DNA of 64,000 nt, taken from the NCBI GenBank assembly GCA_910585995.1, contig CAJUGG010000102.1:1-64000 (forward strand). Reading direction: 5' to 3'. The notes under the pieces are model-generated. The model ran no database searches. It had not been told where the DNA came from and saw nothing but the letters and a program-made list of their open reading frames with translations. Shown here one piece after another: positions 1 through 8,892 of this stretch. A program made the translations under genes and the position numbers. The stretch is from an uncultured Lachnospiraceae bacterium. Lineage in GTDB: Bacteria; Bacillota; Clostridia; Lachnospirales; Lachnospiraceae. How positions within the stretch are numbered: position 1 is the stretch's first letter; each line of letters begins with the position of its first letter.

Positions 1-13
1 CCAGGTCCAGCTG

Positions 14-186
14 AAAAATGGGATACCCTGACTCGCACAAAGAGTGCTGTGTAGATTGGAGCGGACAGACTGCGCAGTTTGTATGAGCCAGGCGGACACT
101 TCCGTGTCCGATTGGAGCATACAAACTGCGCAGCCTGTCCGATACATTCTATGCAGACCTTTGTCGAGTCAGGGTATCCCATTTTT
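14..186. repeat. Palindromic element, family 1 copy 1 (core plus 22-bp perfect arms); likely terminator
   Basis: Bases 14-35 and 165-186 are a perfect 22-bp inverted repeat, with an A-tract on the left and a T-tract on the right as in a bidirectional intrinsic terminator. The loop (36-164) is not simple: it holds a ~129-bp core that recurs at 21741-21872, inverted at 18829-18953, and as a half copy near 19.5 kb. Conserved core blocks are AGTGCTGTGTAGATTGGAGC on the left and TACATTCTATGCAGAC on the right, and the core itself folds into an imperfect hairpin. It lies just downstream of the minus-strand nucleoside transporter operon, so it probably ends that transcript. Confidence 0.8.
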
Positions 187-199
187 TGGCTGGATCGTC

Positions 200-1117
200 C
201 TATTTCCCAGCCAACTTCTGTCTCTTTTTCAGCCCCGCATAACTATAGATCCCAAGTCCTACAAGCGTCGTCAGATAAGGCACCATCTGGATCAGTTCAT
301 GCGGGATATCTGTCAGCTGCATCATATTCGCCAGCGCCTGCGCCGCACCAAAGAGCAGCGACACCAAGAATCCGCCCATCGGCGTATCTCCGCCCATCGC
401 ACTCGCCGCCAGCGCAATATACCCCTTACCAGCCGACATATCTTTCGTAAACATATTCATATATCCGCCAGATAAGAAGAATCCGCCCATGCTCGCCAGC
501 ACTCCGCTTAAGATCAGCGCGATATACTGTATCTTCCTCGCACTGATTCCCACGGATTCTGCCGCGTTTTTATTTTCCCCGACCGCCCGGATCTTAAGTC
601 CCAGCGGTGTCTTGTAGAGAAACAGATGCATCACTACAACTGCCAGTATAGACAGATACGTCATCAAGTTCTGCCCTGACAGTATTTTCCCCAAAAACGG
701 AATCTGATCCACCAAGGGAATCACAATCTTAGGCGCCGATACATTGGCAATCGATGTGGAAGATCCCCGGTCTCCGGACACTGCCAGCATCAAAAGCACC
801 GTACCGCCTGTCGCCATCAGGTTAATGGCGATGGCCGCCAGGATCTCATCCGTCTTCAGATTCAGGACAAAAAATGCAAGCATAAGTCCAATCACACCGC
901 CAGCTACCATAGTCAGCAGAAGTCCCACAGGAAAACTCCCTGTCACAGCAGTAAAGATCACGCCAAATAATGCGGAAAAAAGCATAATTCCTTCCAGCGC
1001 CATATTCGTAATCCCGGACTTTGACGCCACGGATGACGCCAGCGCCGCGAACAGAATCGGCGTTGTCGCACGCAGAATCGCATTGAAAAATTCCGGACTT
1101 AATAAATTCTGCAACAT
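200..1117 (-). CDS. Nucleoside ABC transporter permease (BMP/Nup type, second permease)
   Basis: The 305-residue polytopic membrane protein belongs to the branched-chain amino-acid/ribose permease superfamily (BPD_transp_2), like B. subtilis NupQ. Visible hallmarks are the N-terminal helix reading ATTPILFAALASSVASKSGI and the cytoplasmic loop with KIRAVGENKNAAESVGI, the typical EAA-like motif of this family that contacts the ATPase. It is the last gene of the operon and starts directly after the stop codon of the preceding permease, so the two are probably translationally coupled and form a heterodimeric channel. Substrate (nucleosides) is inferred from the lipoprotein and from deoD at the head of the operon. 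The start is the only ATG with an upstream purine-rich ribosome binding site. Confidence 0.9.
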   Translation of the reverse strand: MLQNLLSPEFFNAILRATTPILFAALASSVASKSGITNMALEGIMLFSALFGVIFTAVTGSFPVGLLLTMVAGGVIGLMLAFFVLNLKTDEILAAIAINLMATGGTVLLMLAVSGDRGSSTSIANVSAPKIVIPLVDQIPFLGKILSGQNLMTYLSILAVVVMHLFLYKTPLGLKIRAVGENKNAAESVGISARKIQYIALILSGVLASMGGFFLSGGYMNMFTKDMSAGKGYIALAASAMGGDTPMGGFLVSLLFGAAQALANMMQLTDIPHELIQMVPYLTTLVGLGIYSYAGLKKRQKLAGK

Positions 1118-2185
1118 TTACGCCACCCCCTCGTCTTTCAGAGATGCTTTCGCTTCTCTTGCTATCATGCGGTGCTTCATACCGCTTAAGAACTGCTCCG
1201 CCACCACCAGCAGGATGATAATGCCCTGCGTGATCTGCACAATCTCCAGCGTGACATCTGTATAGCGGGCCATAATCGAAGCTCCCGTCCTAAGATACGC
1301 CAAAAAAAGCGCAGCCAGCGGTGTGTACAGCGGATTTTTCTTCGCCAGTGTACAGATGATAATCGCATCCCAGCCATATCCAAGCAGCGATACCCAGGAG
1401 AATCTGGAATAAATCGGGCTTAATAGCTCCACGCTGCCGCCTATGCCAGCGATCACTCCTCCCACCATCTGAGAGATCAAGATCACTTTTACAATATTGA
1501 TCCCCGAATAGCGGGCAAAGTTTTCATTTTCACCCGTCAGACGAAGCTCATAGCCCGTCTTGGTCTTAAAGAGAAAGACGTATCCAAGCACCGCCACAAG
1601 AAAAGCGATCAAAAGCCCCAGATGAATGTTGGTTCCTTTGATTAGTGTAGGAAGCTCAGACTCCGCCGGCAGCTTATAGGAAGCGGACCCCACACTTGGG
1701 TCCTGCAGAAAATGCATCAGCAAAAAGGTACAAAACCACAAGGAAATATAGTTAATCATCAGAGAAGACACGAGCTCCGGTGAATTGGTCTTGATCTTCA
1801 TCCATGCCGGGATCGCACAGAAGACAGCGCCTGCACATGCCGCCAGACAGATCGCCACAAAGGGACTTACTCCGGCAGGAAGTCCAAGCTTTAACACCAC
1901 GGCTGCAGCTACCAGCCCGCCTAAATGAAATCCGCCTTCTGTTGCCAAGTTGATCTGATTCGCCGAGAACATAATACAGACACCCGTTCCGGTAAAGATC
2001 AACGGCACCATGGATTCAATCACATTTCCCATATTTCGCTTGCTCTTAAAAGGCCCTGTGATCAATGTGACAATCGCTGTCACTGGTTCGTCACTGACAA
2101 AGAAGATAATCACAAAGGAGATCAGAAGCGCGATCAGCACAGAGAACACCATACGGAACATATCAAAACGTTTTGCACTATTCAT
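1118..2185 (-). CDS. Nucleoside ABC transporter permease (BMP/Nup type, first permease)
   Basis: This 355-residue membrane protein resembles NupP-type permeases. It has an N-terminal signal-anchor helix, then about eight to nine hydrophobic segments, and the family loop with ELRLTGENENFARYSGI that docks on the ATP-binding subunit. It is longer at the N terminus than its partner, as usual for the P/Q pair. The start codon lies 8 bases inside the end of the ATPase gene, indicating translational coupling. Together with the ATPase, the lipoprotein and the other permease it makes a complete four-component importer. Nucleoside specificity is inferred from family and neighbours, not seen directly. 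Confidence 0.9.
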   Translation of the reverse strand: MNSAKRFDMFRMVFSVLIALLISFVIIFFVSDEPVTAIVTLITGPFKSKRNMGNVIESMVPLIFTGTGVCIMFSANQINLATEGGFHLGGLVAAAVVLKLGLPAGVSPFVAICLAACAGAVFCAIPAWMKIKTNSPELVSSLMINYISLWFCTFLLMHFLQDPSVGSASYKLPAESELPTLIKGTNIHLGLLIAFLVAVLGYVFLFKTKTGYELRLTGENENFARYSGINIVKVILISQMVGGVIAGIGGSVELLSPIYSRFSWVSLLGYGWDAIIICTLAKKNPLYTPLAALFLAYLRTGASIMARYTDVTLEIVQITQGIIILLVVAEQFLSGMKHRMIAREAKASLKDEGVA

Positions 2186-3731
2186 AAATCACACCCTCCT
2201 GTACTTCCTGGTGCTTTAAGCCAAGCATATACTGCCCTAATTCTTCTTCTGTCACCGCTGACACATCCGTAAACATACCGGAGAATTTTCCTTTATACAT
2301 CACGGCCAGCCGGTCGCTAAGAGAAAATACTTCATTCAAGTCCGCGGACACCAGGATAATCGCACATCCTTTATCCCGAAATTCCAGAAGACGTCTGCGG
2401 ATAAACTCTGCCGCGCCCACATCCACACCGCGCGTAGGCTGATTGGCAATGATCAGATCTGGTTCTGTGGAAAATTCTCTCGCTACAATCACTTTTTGAA
2501 TATTTCCACCGGAAAGCATCGCCACATTCTGACGAAACGACTTGCATTTGATCAGATATTCCACAATCAACTCTTCGGAACGCTCCTGGATTCGCTTGGT
2601 CTTTAACAGCATCCTGCCGGAATATTCCGGGTCTGTATACTGATTGGAAAAAAGATTCTCCAAGATATTCAGATTGCCGGCGCAGCCGCTGGTCATCCGG
2701 TCTTCCGGGATATGTCCAAGCTTAAGATCCCGGATGCCTTTAATACTGCTTTTTTCTATATCGGTATCCTTGATCTTTATAGAACCTTTATAGCTTTTAT
2801 TTAAACCGGTGATGGAATCAATCAGCTCCGACTGTCCATTGCCCTCTACGCCGGCGATCCCTAAGATCTCCCCGCCGCGCAGGTCAAAAGAGAGATCCTC
2901 CACTTTTAACACGCCCTGGTGATTGCGCACCGAGAGATTGCGCACACGCATCAGTACCTCTTTTGGTTTTGACGGCGCTTTGTCGAAAGTCAGGATCACA
3001 TCTCTGCCCACCATGAGTCTTGACATCTCTTCTGTGGAGATATCCTTCACTTCGTATGTACCCATGCTCTTGCCGCTTCTCATGATCGTCGCGCGGTCAC
3101 AGATCTTCTTAATCTCATCTAATTTATGGGAGATAAAGATAATCGTATGTCCGCTGTCCCTGAGCTTCTCTAACTGCACAAAGAGTTCGTCCGTCTCCTG
3201 AGGCGTCAGCACTGCGGTAGGCTCGTCTAAAATCAAGATATCCGCGCCGCGGTACAATGCCTTTAAGATCTCCACTTTTTGTTTGATTCCTACCGGAATT
3301 TCTTCTACTTTTGCTCTTACATCAATATCAAAATTATATTTTCTGGCAATCTCTTCTGCCTCTGTGATGGCCTGATCCATATGGATAAAGATCCCATATT
3401 TTCGCGGCTCCACACCCAGGATGATATTCTCTGCAACCGTCAGAGACGGCACCAGCATAAAATGCTGATGTACCATACCAATCCCTTTATTGATGGCATC
3501 TTGCGGCGACTTAATCGTCGTCTCCTGCCCGTTTAACACAATCTGTCCTTCATCCGGACTCTCAATCCCAAACAACACCTTCATCAGTGTACTTTTACCG
3601 GCGCCGTTCTCCCCCAGAAGTGCATGAATCTCTCCTTTTCTCAATTCAATGCTTACATCTTCATTCGCTACCACACCATTGGAATAAATCTTCATCATGT
3701 GGTTCATCTGCAATACCACGTTGTTTTCCAA
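2178..3731 (-). CDS. Nucleoside ABC transporter ATP-binding protein, two fused ATPase domains
   Basis: About 517 residues with two ABC domains, as in NupO and the ribose/galactose importers. The first domain has a canonical Walker A (GENGAGKST), Q-loop, Walker B (ILILDEPTAVL) and H-loop (ISHKLDE). The second has the degenerate P-loop GVEGNGQSE typical of this subfamily, then LSGGNIQK and ANQPTRGVD. Only the first site is expected to be fully catalytic. I chose a TTG start at 3731 because AGAGGTGG lies seven bases upstream; the ATG that would extend the frame to 3761 has no such site. A hairpin between this gene and the lipoprotein gene upstream may lower its expression relative to the binding protein. 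Confidence 0.9.
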   Translation of the reverse strand: MENNVVLQMNHMMKIYSNGVVANEDVSIELRKGEIHALLGENGAGKSTLMKVLFGIESPDEGQIVLNGQETTIKSPQDAINKGIGMVHQHFMLVPSLTVAENIILGVEPRKYGIFIHMDQAITEAEEIARKYNFDIDVRAKVEEIPVGIKQKVEILKALYRGADILILDEPTAVLTPQETDELFVQLEKLRDSGHTIIFISHKLDEIKKICDRATIMRSGKSMGTYEVKDISTEEMSRLMVGRDVILTFDKAPSKPKEVLMRVRNLSVRNHQGVLKVEDLSFDLRGGEILGIAGVEGNGQSELIDSITGLNKSYKGSIKIKDTDIEKSSIKGIRDLKLGHIPEDRMTSGCAGNLNILENLFSNQYTDPEYSGRMLLKTKRIQERSEELIVEYLIKCKSFRQNVAMLSGGNIQKVIVAREFSTEPDLIIANQPTRGVDVGAAEFIRRRLLEFRDKGCAIILVSADLNEVFSLSDRLAVMYKGKFSGMFTDVSAVTEEELGQYMLGLKHQEVQEGVIYE

Positions 3732-3765
3732 AAACAAGCCACCTCTTTTCTCCCTGAACAAAGAA

Positions 3766-3809
3766 GGCTGTTGCAGGACAGCCTTTCAAAAGGCACCCCT
3801 GCAGCAGCC
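3766..3809 (-). terminator. Intercistronic hairpin (attenuator) between lipoprotein and ATPase genes
   Basis: The arms 3766-3777 and 3798-3809 (GGCTGTTGCAGG against CCTGCAGCAGCC) pair over 12 bp with one mismatch. A second small stem (GCCTTT/AAAGGC) lies in the loop and a T-rich stretch follows on the minus strand. It sits between the highly expressed binding-protein gene and the ATPase, the usual place for a partial terminator or RNA-stabilising hairpin that sets subunit ratios. Confidence 0.6.
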
Positions 3810-3824
3810 CTGTCTGTCTGATCT

Positions 3825-4991
3825 CTATCGTTCAATTGCAGTATCTACTACAATCTCTCCGCTGATAATCTTCTGCTCCATCTCGTCAAGAGCTGTACGG
3901 ATATTCTCCGGAAGCATCTCTTCATAATGTGCGTCTTTTACGATCTCCACGCCGCCCTCAGCAAAGCCAAGCGTCTCCACTGTACCATAGGCAAGATTGC
4001 CCTCTAAGTCAAGGTTAATCGCACGATACAGAGAGTTGCCAACATTCTTCAGTGCAGAAGTCGGAATACGGTCTGCATAGTCAGGAAGCAGCGCTGCCTG
4101 GTCAGAGTCTACACCAAATGCATAGAGTCCGCTGTCTCCAGCCGCCTCAATCTGTCCAAGACCAGCATTACCTGCTACGTTATAGCCTACATCCACGCCG
4201 CTTTGATACTGTCCAAGTGCAATGTCTTTTCCTTTGGTGGAGTCTACGAAGTCGCCGACCCAGCCAATGACAACTTCCATTTCGGGATCTACGTCATGTG
4301 CGCCCTGCTCATATCCTTTCAGGAAATCGTTGATCACCGCATTGTCCATACCGCCTAAGAAACCGATCTTCTTGGTAGCCGGATCGATGCCCTCGATGGT
4401 CTCATCGGTAGTCATCATCGCTGCTGCCGCACCGATTAAATAAGATACCTCATTCTGCTTGTACAGGATATTGTAGATATTCTGCGGATTTCCATTACCC
4501 TCAAAATCAAACTGCTCATCAAAGAAGATAAACTTCTGATCCGGATACTCTTCTGCTGCATGTGCCAAAGGCTCTGCCATCTGCCAGGTTCCCATAATAA
4601 TAACATCATATTCGCCGGAATCACAGTAATCCAACAGGGTTGGCTCCCATTTGGACTCGTCTGCAGTGGTTCCGCCCATCTGCTCTACTTTAAAGTCAAA
4701 GGTATCAGCACCTAATTCATCGCGCAGTCTGGTCAGACCTTCGTTGGCAGAATCATAGAAAGACTTGTCTCCCAATGTTCCATTTAACAGAAGCGCTGCT
4801 TTGTAGCCTTCACCGGATGCTGCCGGAGCTTCGCTCTCCTCAGCCTCACTGTCTGTGGTCTCCTCTGTTGCCGGCTCACTGGTATCTGTGCTGCCTTCGT
4901 CTGTTGTCGCTGTGTCGTTTCCGCCGCAGGCTACCATGGAAAATGCCATAGAAGCTGTCAGCATCATTGCTAATACTTTTTTCATATTCAT
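3825..4991 (-). CDS. BMP-family nucleoside-binding lipoprotein
   Basis: A 388-residue substrate-binding protein. The N terminus is a lipoprotein signal with lipobox MVAC (Cys about residue 22), followed by a Thr/Ser/Glu-rich linker that tethers the domain to the membrane. The body shows Bmp/Med-family features: AALLLNGTLGDKSFYDSA, a DVIIMGTWQ strand and KKIGFLGGMDN. The start at 4991 was chosen because AAGGAGGA lies eight bases upstream; a Met-Lys start six bases further in is also possible. It sits two bases after the stop of the ADP-ribosylglycohydrolase-like gene. Binding of purine nucleosides is inferred from family (PnrA, BmpA, NupN) and from deoD in the operon. Confidence 0.92.
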   Translation of the reverse strand: MNMKKVLAMMLTASMAFSMVACGGNDTATTDEGSTDTSEPATEETTDSEAEESEAPAASGEGYKAALLLNGTLGDKSFYDSANEGLTRLRDELGADTFDFKVEQMGGTTADESKWEPTLLDYCDSGEYDVIIMGTWQMAEPLAHAAEEYPDQKFIFFDEQFDFEGNGNPQNIYNILYKQNEVSYLIGAAAAMMTTDETIEGIDPATKKIGFLGGMDNAVINDFLKGYEQGAHDVDPEMEVVIGWVGDFVDSTKGKDIALGQYQSGVDVGYNVAGNAGLGQIEAAGDSGLYAFGVDSDQAALLPDYADRIPTSALKNVGNSLYRAINLDLEGNLAYGTVETLGFAEGGVEIVKDAHYEEMLPENIRTALDEMEQKIISGEIVVDTAIER

Positions 4992-4992
4992 A

Positions 4993-6399
4993 TTAGACTT
5001 CCTCCTTGTTTTTTGCATGTATCATGCTATTTAAAGTATCGTCCACCAACTCTTCCAGCGAGATCTTCTCGATCCCTCTCATATAAGTGATCAGCTCCTC
5101 AAACGCCGGATGAATCAGTTTCTTTGGAATGATACCCATTCCCTGTTGGATTGCCAGTATCGGCATAATCATACCTGCATTGCAGTCTGCATCGATCCCG
5201 CACATGGTCACAATATGCAGAGTCTGCGTATAGTCGCCATTCCCATAGTAAAGTGCAATCACTTCACAGCAGGCATTGGGATAGGCGTGTATCCAATTGT
5301 AAGTCTTATATCGTTCCTGACAGCAGTACAATGCTTCATGCCAGTCACTGCACGTTATGCAGCAGTCCCATGCAAAAGCGAGCACCGAATAATACTCACT
5401 GTCTGCGGGGATCAAAGCAATCGCATCCTGCAGCAGCGTACGGATATCCGGCTCTGTAAATGCCAGCGCCGTCAGTACTGCGTTAAAGACCTCTCCTAAG
5501 ATCCCATTGTTGGCATGTGCCACTTCTCCGTCCGACCAGGCTAATTTCGCTGCCAGATGGGCGTCTCCCGGCGCCACCATCCCGCAGATCCCGCCTTTCA
5601 TCTGGGCGCCGATCCACTCATTAAACGGATTGCGAAATGTCCCGCTCTCTGGCGGCAGGATTCCGTTTTTAATATTGCGAAGGGCAATCTCTTCCGCGGA
5701 CCAGCCGCAGGGCACTAAGCCTGCCCAGGACAGAGCGATCTCTTTGGAAGTCACCTGGTAGCCGCTCTCTTTAAAGGCATCCAAAAAAGCCAGCTCATAT
5801 GTAATATCGTCATTATAGGTATTGGGTTCCCGCAGATAGTCATAGACCTCTCCAAAGGATTCATAGAGATTCTGGGAGGTATAGCCTTCCACCATGGTTC
5901 CCATGGCTGCGCCGATCATCTGTGACAGCCAGGCAGCCTTTAGCTTGTCCCGAAAAGCAGCAGACTCTATATCTACTTGTATCTTTTTCGGAAACTGTAC
6001 ACTTTTTTCATATTGTGCAAACGATTCATAGATCTGATACTTCCAATAAGGCGAAGACTCATCCTTTTGGGCCTGTGCCAGTTCATAGCGAAGCTCTGCG
6101 GAGATCTTATGAAGCTTTACATAATCTTCTTCCTCCAGAGCCTTAAGCCCTTCGTCTAACAGCTCATAGGCCCGCTTAGAAGCCTGATAGCCTCTGTTCT
6201 CCAGCGCCTGTACGGCTGCCACCATAATCCGCTCCGGCGCTCCGGAACCCGGCACATGGCTTCCCCAGTCGAGGCTTAGGATCTGGTCATAAAAACGCTG
6301 TGTCTTCAGATTGGCCGTCCAGGTCTGATCCTCCTCGGAGAGAATCACAGGCGTGGCATGCCAGTACAGTTCTCCTGCTCTTTCCCATGCTTTTTTCAT
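4993..6399 (-). CDS. ADP-ribosylglycohydrolase-fold protein in nucleoside salvage operon
   Basis: 468 residues. Residues from about 165 to 440 match the ADP-ribosylglycohydrolase (DraG/ADPRH) fold: a start of the type MIGAAMGTMVEGYT, a metal-site NDDITYELAF corresponding to the TDDT motif, and a late GIDADCNAG matching the DxDT/N metal ligands. The first ~160 residues are an extra helical domain. Its start overlaps the deoD stop as ATGA, so the two are coupled. The family removes ADP-ribose or hydrolyses related N-glycosidic bonds. The position between a phosphorylase and a nucleoside importer suggests a small-molecule nucleoside or ADP-ribose substrate rather than a protein, which is inference. 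Confidence 0.8.
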   Translation of the reverse strand: MKKAWERAGELYWHATPVILSEEDQTWTANLKTQRFYDQILSLDWGSHVPGSGAPERIMVAAVQALENRGYQASKRAYELLDEGLKALEEEDYVKLHKISAELRYELAQAQKDESSPYWKYQIYESFAQYEKSVQFPKKIQVDIESAAFRDKLKAAWLSQMIGAAMGTMVEGYTSQNLYESFGEVYDYLREPNTYNDDITYELAFLDAFKESGYQVTSKEIALSWAGLVPCGWSAEEIALRNIKNGILPPESGTFRNPFNEWIGAQMKGGICGMVAPGDAHLAAKLAWSDGEVAHANNGILGEVFNAVLTALAFTEPDIRTLLQDAIALIPADSEYYSVLAFAWDCCITCSDWHEALYCCQERYKTYNWIHAYPNACCEVIALYYGNGDYTQTLHIVTMCGIDADCNAGMIMPILAIQQGMGIIPKKLIHPAFEELITYMRGIEKISLEELVDDTLNSMIHAKNKEEV

Positions 6400-7103
6400 A
6401 GTTGTACTGCAACCCCAAGAGCCACTTTCATCATATTGGTAAAGCCTGTCTGACGTTCTTCTGCGGACATCTCTTCTTTGGAAACCATCGAATCCGACAC
6501 GGTAAAGATACCAAGTGCGTTGACACCGGCTCTCGCTGCATTACAGTACAAAGCATAGCTCTCCATCTCCGCCGCGAGGACGCCCATCTTTGCCCAGTCT
6601 CTCCATTCTTCTGTCTCGTTGTAGAAGATATCCGAAGAGAGCACATTGCCTACCACATAAGGGAACTGATACTTTTTCGCTTCTTCCACTGCTTTGTACA
6701 GCAGATCATAGGTAGCAGCCGCCGAAAATGTGCCTGGCAGATGATACTGATGTGCATAGTTCGTATCGGTGCTGGCGCCAATCGCCATCACAATATCTCC
6801 AAGTTTTACCGATTCCTGCATACCACCACAGGAGCCAATGCGGATCAGGTTCTCCACGCCGTACATATGAATCAGTTCATAAGAATAGATACCGATGGAT
6901 GCACATCCCATACCGGTCCCCATCACAGATATTTTCTTCCCCTGATAAGTACCTGTAAAACCGAACATATTCCGGACGGTATTAAACTGTACCACGTCCT
7001 CTAAAAAATTTTCTGCGATAAATTTCGCCCGAAGCGGATCGCCCGGAAGCAAGATGGTCTTCGCAATATCCCCTTTATTTGCCGCGTTATGTGGTGTTGA
7101 CAT
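6396..7103 (-). CDS. deoD: Purine-nucleoside phosphorylase (DeoD type)
   Basis: 235 residues, the normal length for hexameric bacterial purine-nucleoside phosphorylase, which splits purine (deoxy)nucleosides with phosphate into base and (deoxy)ribose-1-phosphate. Recognisable motifs are LPGDPLRAKFIAENFL (phosphate loop), the strand with GTGMGCASIGIYSYEL, MESYALY (ribose/base site) and FTVSDS with the catalytic Asp. It heads the operon and is preceded by AGGAGGG with good spacing. A possible extended -10 (TGATATACT on the minus strand, near 7165-7173) lies upstream. Linkage to the BMP importer makes a coherent uptake-and-cleavage pathway. Confidence 0.95.
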   Translation of the reverse strand: MSTPHNAANKGDIAKTILLPGDPLRAKFIAENFLEDVVQFNTVRNMFGFTGTYQGKKISVMGTGMGCASIGIYSYELIHMYGVENLIRIGSCGGMQESVKLGDIVMAIGASTDTNYAHQYHLPGTFSAAATYDLLYKAVEEAKKYQFPYVVGNVLSSDIFYNETEEWRDWAKMGVLAAEMESYALYCNAARAGVNALGIFTVSDSMVSKEEMSAEERQTGFTNMMKVALGVAVQL

Positions 7104-7232
7104 ACAATCATACCCTCCTGTTTTAGATTAGACATTTTTGTCAAAACTTTTTTTGTTCTTTGATAGTATATCACAGATGTTGTTGTTTTTCCATACTCTT
7201 TTCATCTCATTCCAAAACATCTCAATTTCCTG

Positions 7233-7261
7233 TTGACGAATCCCGCATTTTTCGATAAAGT
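7233..7261 (+). promoter_or_regulatory. Predicted sigma-A promoter for the YdcZ pair
   Basis: TTGACG at 7233-7238, a 17-bp spacer and TAAAGT at 7256-7261, followed by AAAGGAGG ahead of the ATG at 7302. The region 7104-7301 separates divergent genes and must hold promoters for both. Confidence 0.6.
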
Positions 7262-7301
7262 TAATCCCATACTTTCATAAATACAAAGGAGGCATCTTAT
7301 C

Positions 7302-7724
7302 ATGTATTCATTCCTTGTCCTGATTGCCGGCATGCTTCAGTCTGCCATGATGAGCTTTAATGGAATGTTGAGCGAATCCATCGGCCTGTTTGGCGTCAGT
7401 CTTGTGGTGCATGTCTCAGGAGGGATTTTGCTTGTCCTGTACATCCTGATCTTTATCCGGGAGAAGATCACGCTGAAAGGGATGCCCTGGCATCTCTACT
7501 CCGCCGGATTTTTTGGCGTCCTGCTGGTGTCTGTCAGCAGTTACTGCGTGGGGATCTTGGGTGCAGCCGCCACCACTTGCCTGTCAGTGGCCGGACAGCT
7601 CTTTATCTCTGCGGTCATCGACCATTATGGATGGTTCCATGTGCCAAAGGTTCCCTTCAGCCCTAAGAGAATCCCCTGTTTTCTGATGATACTTGCCGGG
7701 ATTATCCTGTTAAATCTTTCCTGA
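7302..7724 (+). CDS. YdcZ/DUF606-family membrane transporter subunit
   Basis: A 140-residue protein with four to five hydrophobic helices of the DMT_YdcZ (DUF606) family, related to half-sized drug/metabolite transporters. Typical features are the N-terminal AGMLQSAMMSFNGMLSE and the helix with AATTCLSVAGQLF. Proteins of this family usually occur as adjacent pairs that are thought to form a heterodimer, and here a second member follows after 18 bases. A strong AAAGGAGG precedes the ATG. The substrate is not known. Confidence 0.85.
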   Translation: MYSFLVLIAGMLQSAMMSFNGMLSESIGLFGVSLVVHVSGGILLVLYILIFIREKITLKGMPWHLYSAGFFGVLLVSVSSYCVGILGAAATTCLSVAGQLFISAVIDHYGWFHVPKVPFSPKRIPCFLMILAGIILLNLS

Positions 7725-7742
7725 AAGGATGTGTGCCAATAA

Positions 7743-8174
7743 ATGATTCTTATTATCTTGATTGCTTTTTTATATGGCTGCGCCACTGTGATCTCCAAGA
7801 TGATCAACTACCGCGCCGCACAGGAGTTAGGAACGTGGAATGGTTCTCTGGTCAATTATGTCGTGGCCAGTATTCTCGCTCTGGTCATGCTGTTATTTAC
7901 CACCCGGTTTCAGGTCGATCTGTATGCTTATGTAAAAGCACCGCTCTATCTGTACGCCGGCGGTACATTCGGTGTGATTGCTTTTGTGATCTCGATCATT
8001 ACACTGTCTAAGATGAAAGTCTTTCAGTCCACGATCTTTCTGCTGTCCGGGCAGCTGTTGGCCGGGATCTTATTCGATCTTTTTGTATTCGGCAACCTGA
8101 CAGCCTATAAAACAGCGGGAATCCTGCTGGTGACGGTGGGGATCTTGTGGGACAAGAAAGTGACTGCTGCCTGA
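7743..8174 (+). CDS. YdcZ/DUF606-family membrane transporter subunit, partner
   Basis: 143 residues with about five membrane segments, the second member of the DUF606 pair. The motif INYRAAQELGTWNGSLVNYV corresponds to the N-terminal signature of the family. It starts 18 bases after the first gene and probably assembles with it. It ends one base before the convergent flavoprotein gene, and no clear terminator separates them. Substrate unknown; a role in metabolite export is inferred from the DMT superfamily. Confidence 0.85.
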   Translation: MILIILIAFLYGCATVISKMINYRAAQELGTWNGSLVNYVVASILALVMLLFTTRFQVDLYAYVKAPLYLYAGGTFGVIAFVISIITLSKMKVFQSTIFLLSGQLLAGILFDLFVFGNLTAYKTAGILLVTVGILWDKKVTAA

Positions 8175-8175
8175 G

Positions 8176-8778
8176 CTAAGAGGCAAAATACTGGCGTCCG
8201 GCTTCTTTGGCTTCTTTTATAGCCTGCTCCATCAAGGCTGCTTCTCTGTCCGGGAAAAAGTCCATCCCTTCTGCATAGATACAGCGGAAATTCTCAATAC
8301 CAAACATGCTGCACAGCGCTTTCAGATACCTAGCCCCTTGTTCCATAGGTCCGTCTGTATAGATCCCGCCGCGGGTCGTGAGAAATAAAAGATCTGTGGC
8401 TTTGCAAAGACCATACATCCCCTCTTCGTTGCAGCCAAAGGTGATGCCGTCTAAGGAAATATTTTCAATATAGATCTTGACGATTGCCGGGATACTCAGG
8501 TCCCAAAAAGGAGCTGCTAAGACAATCCGGTCTGCCTCGGCAAACTGGTGTGCGTAGTCAAAGCGGGGATGTTCCCGGTTATTTTCCGCTAATAATTGTT
8601 CTCTCTCTTCAAAAAAGCTGCCTGTCAAGGGGCGAAGCGGAAGCTTAGCTAAGTCTAACTGAGTGACAGTACAGTCTTTGGGAAGATTCCTCTTCATCTC
8701 TTCTGAAAATGCCTGCAGCAGTCTGCCTGTCCTGGAAGATTCACCTCGGATACATCCATTTAAAATCAATACATTCAT
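8176..8778 (-). CDS. NAD(P)H-dependent FMN oxidoreductase, flavodoxin-like fold
   Basis: About 200 residues from the ATG at 8778. It starts with a strand and phosphate loop (LILNGCIRGESSRTG) that binds the FMN phosphate in the flavodoxin_2/azoreductase family, followed by the conserved FADRIVLAAPFWDLSIPA and FLTTRGGIY segments. Such enzymes reduce quinones, azo dyes or other electrophiles using a two-electron mechanism. The frame is open further upstream to 8904, but AGGAAAGGA and the family N terminus both point to 8778. It has its own minus-strand promoter and is convergent with the transporter pair. The physiological substrate cannot be told from sequence. Confidence 0.87.
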   Translation of the reverse strand: MNVLILNGCIRGESSRTGRLLQAFSEEMKRNLPKDCTVTQLDLAKLPLRPLTGSFFEEREQLLAENNREHPRFDYAHQFAEADRIVLAAPFWDLSIPAIVKIYIENISLDGITFGCNEEGMYGLCKATDLLFLTTRGGIYTDGPMEQGARYLKALCSMFGIENFRCIYAEGMDFFPDREAALMEQAIKEAKEAGRQYFAS

Positions 8779-8820
8779 TGGTATTTTTCCTTTCCTCTTT
8801 GGGAGTCTTGTGATAAGATA

Positions 8821-8849
8821 ACTATAGTATAAAATACAAAAAGGTGCAA
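8821..8849 (-). promoter_or_regulatory. Predicted sigma-A promoter for the flavin oxidoreductase
   Basis: On the minus strand TTGCAC (8844-8849), a 17-bp spacer and TATAGT (8821-8826). A second candidate -35, TTGACA at 8878-8883, has a poor -10 (AAGGAT). Confidence 0.6.
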
Positions 8850-8892
8850 GAGCTATCCTTGGCACCTGTTTTAGCTGTGTCAAGTAATCTAT

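Noticed and set aside
44..475. Open frames over the left-edge repeat and the end of the permease gene
   Set aside because: They read through the family 1 palindrome and the antisense strand of a clear permease gene; no ribosome binding site or family.
7104..7301. Purine or other riboswitch ahead of deoD
   Set aside because: The region is short, AT-rich and lacks the paired elements and conserved loops of known purine riboswitches; only promoters are seen.
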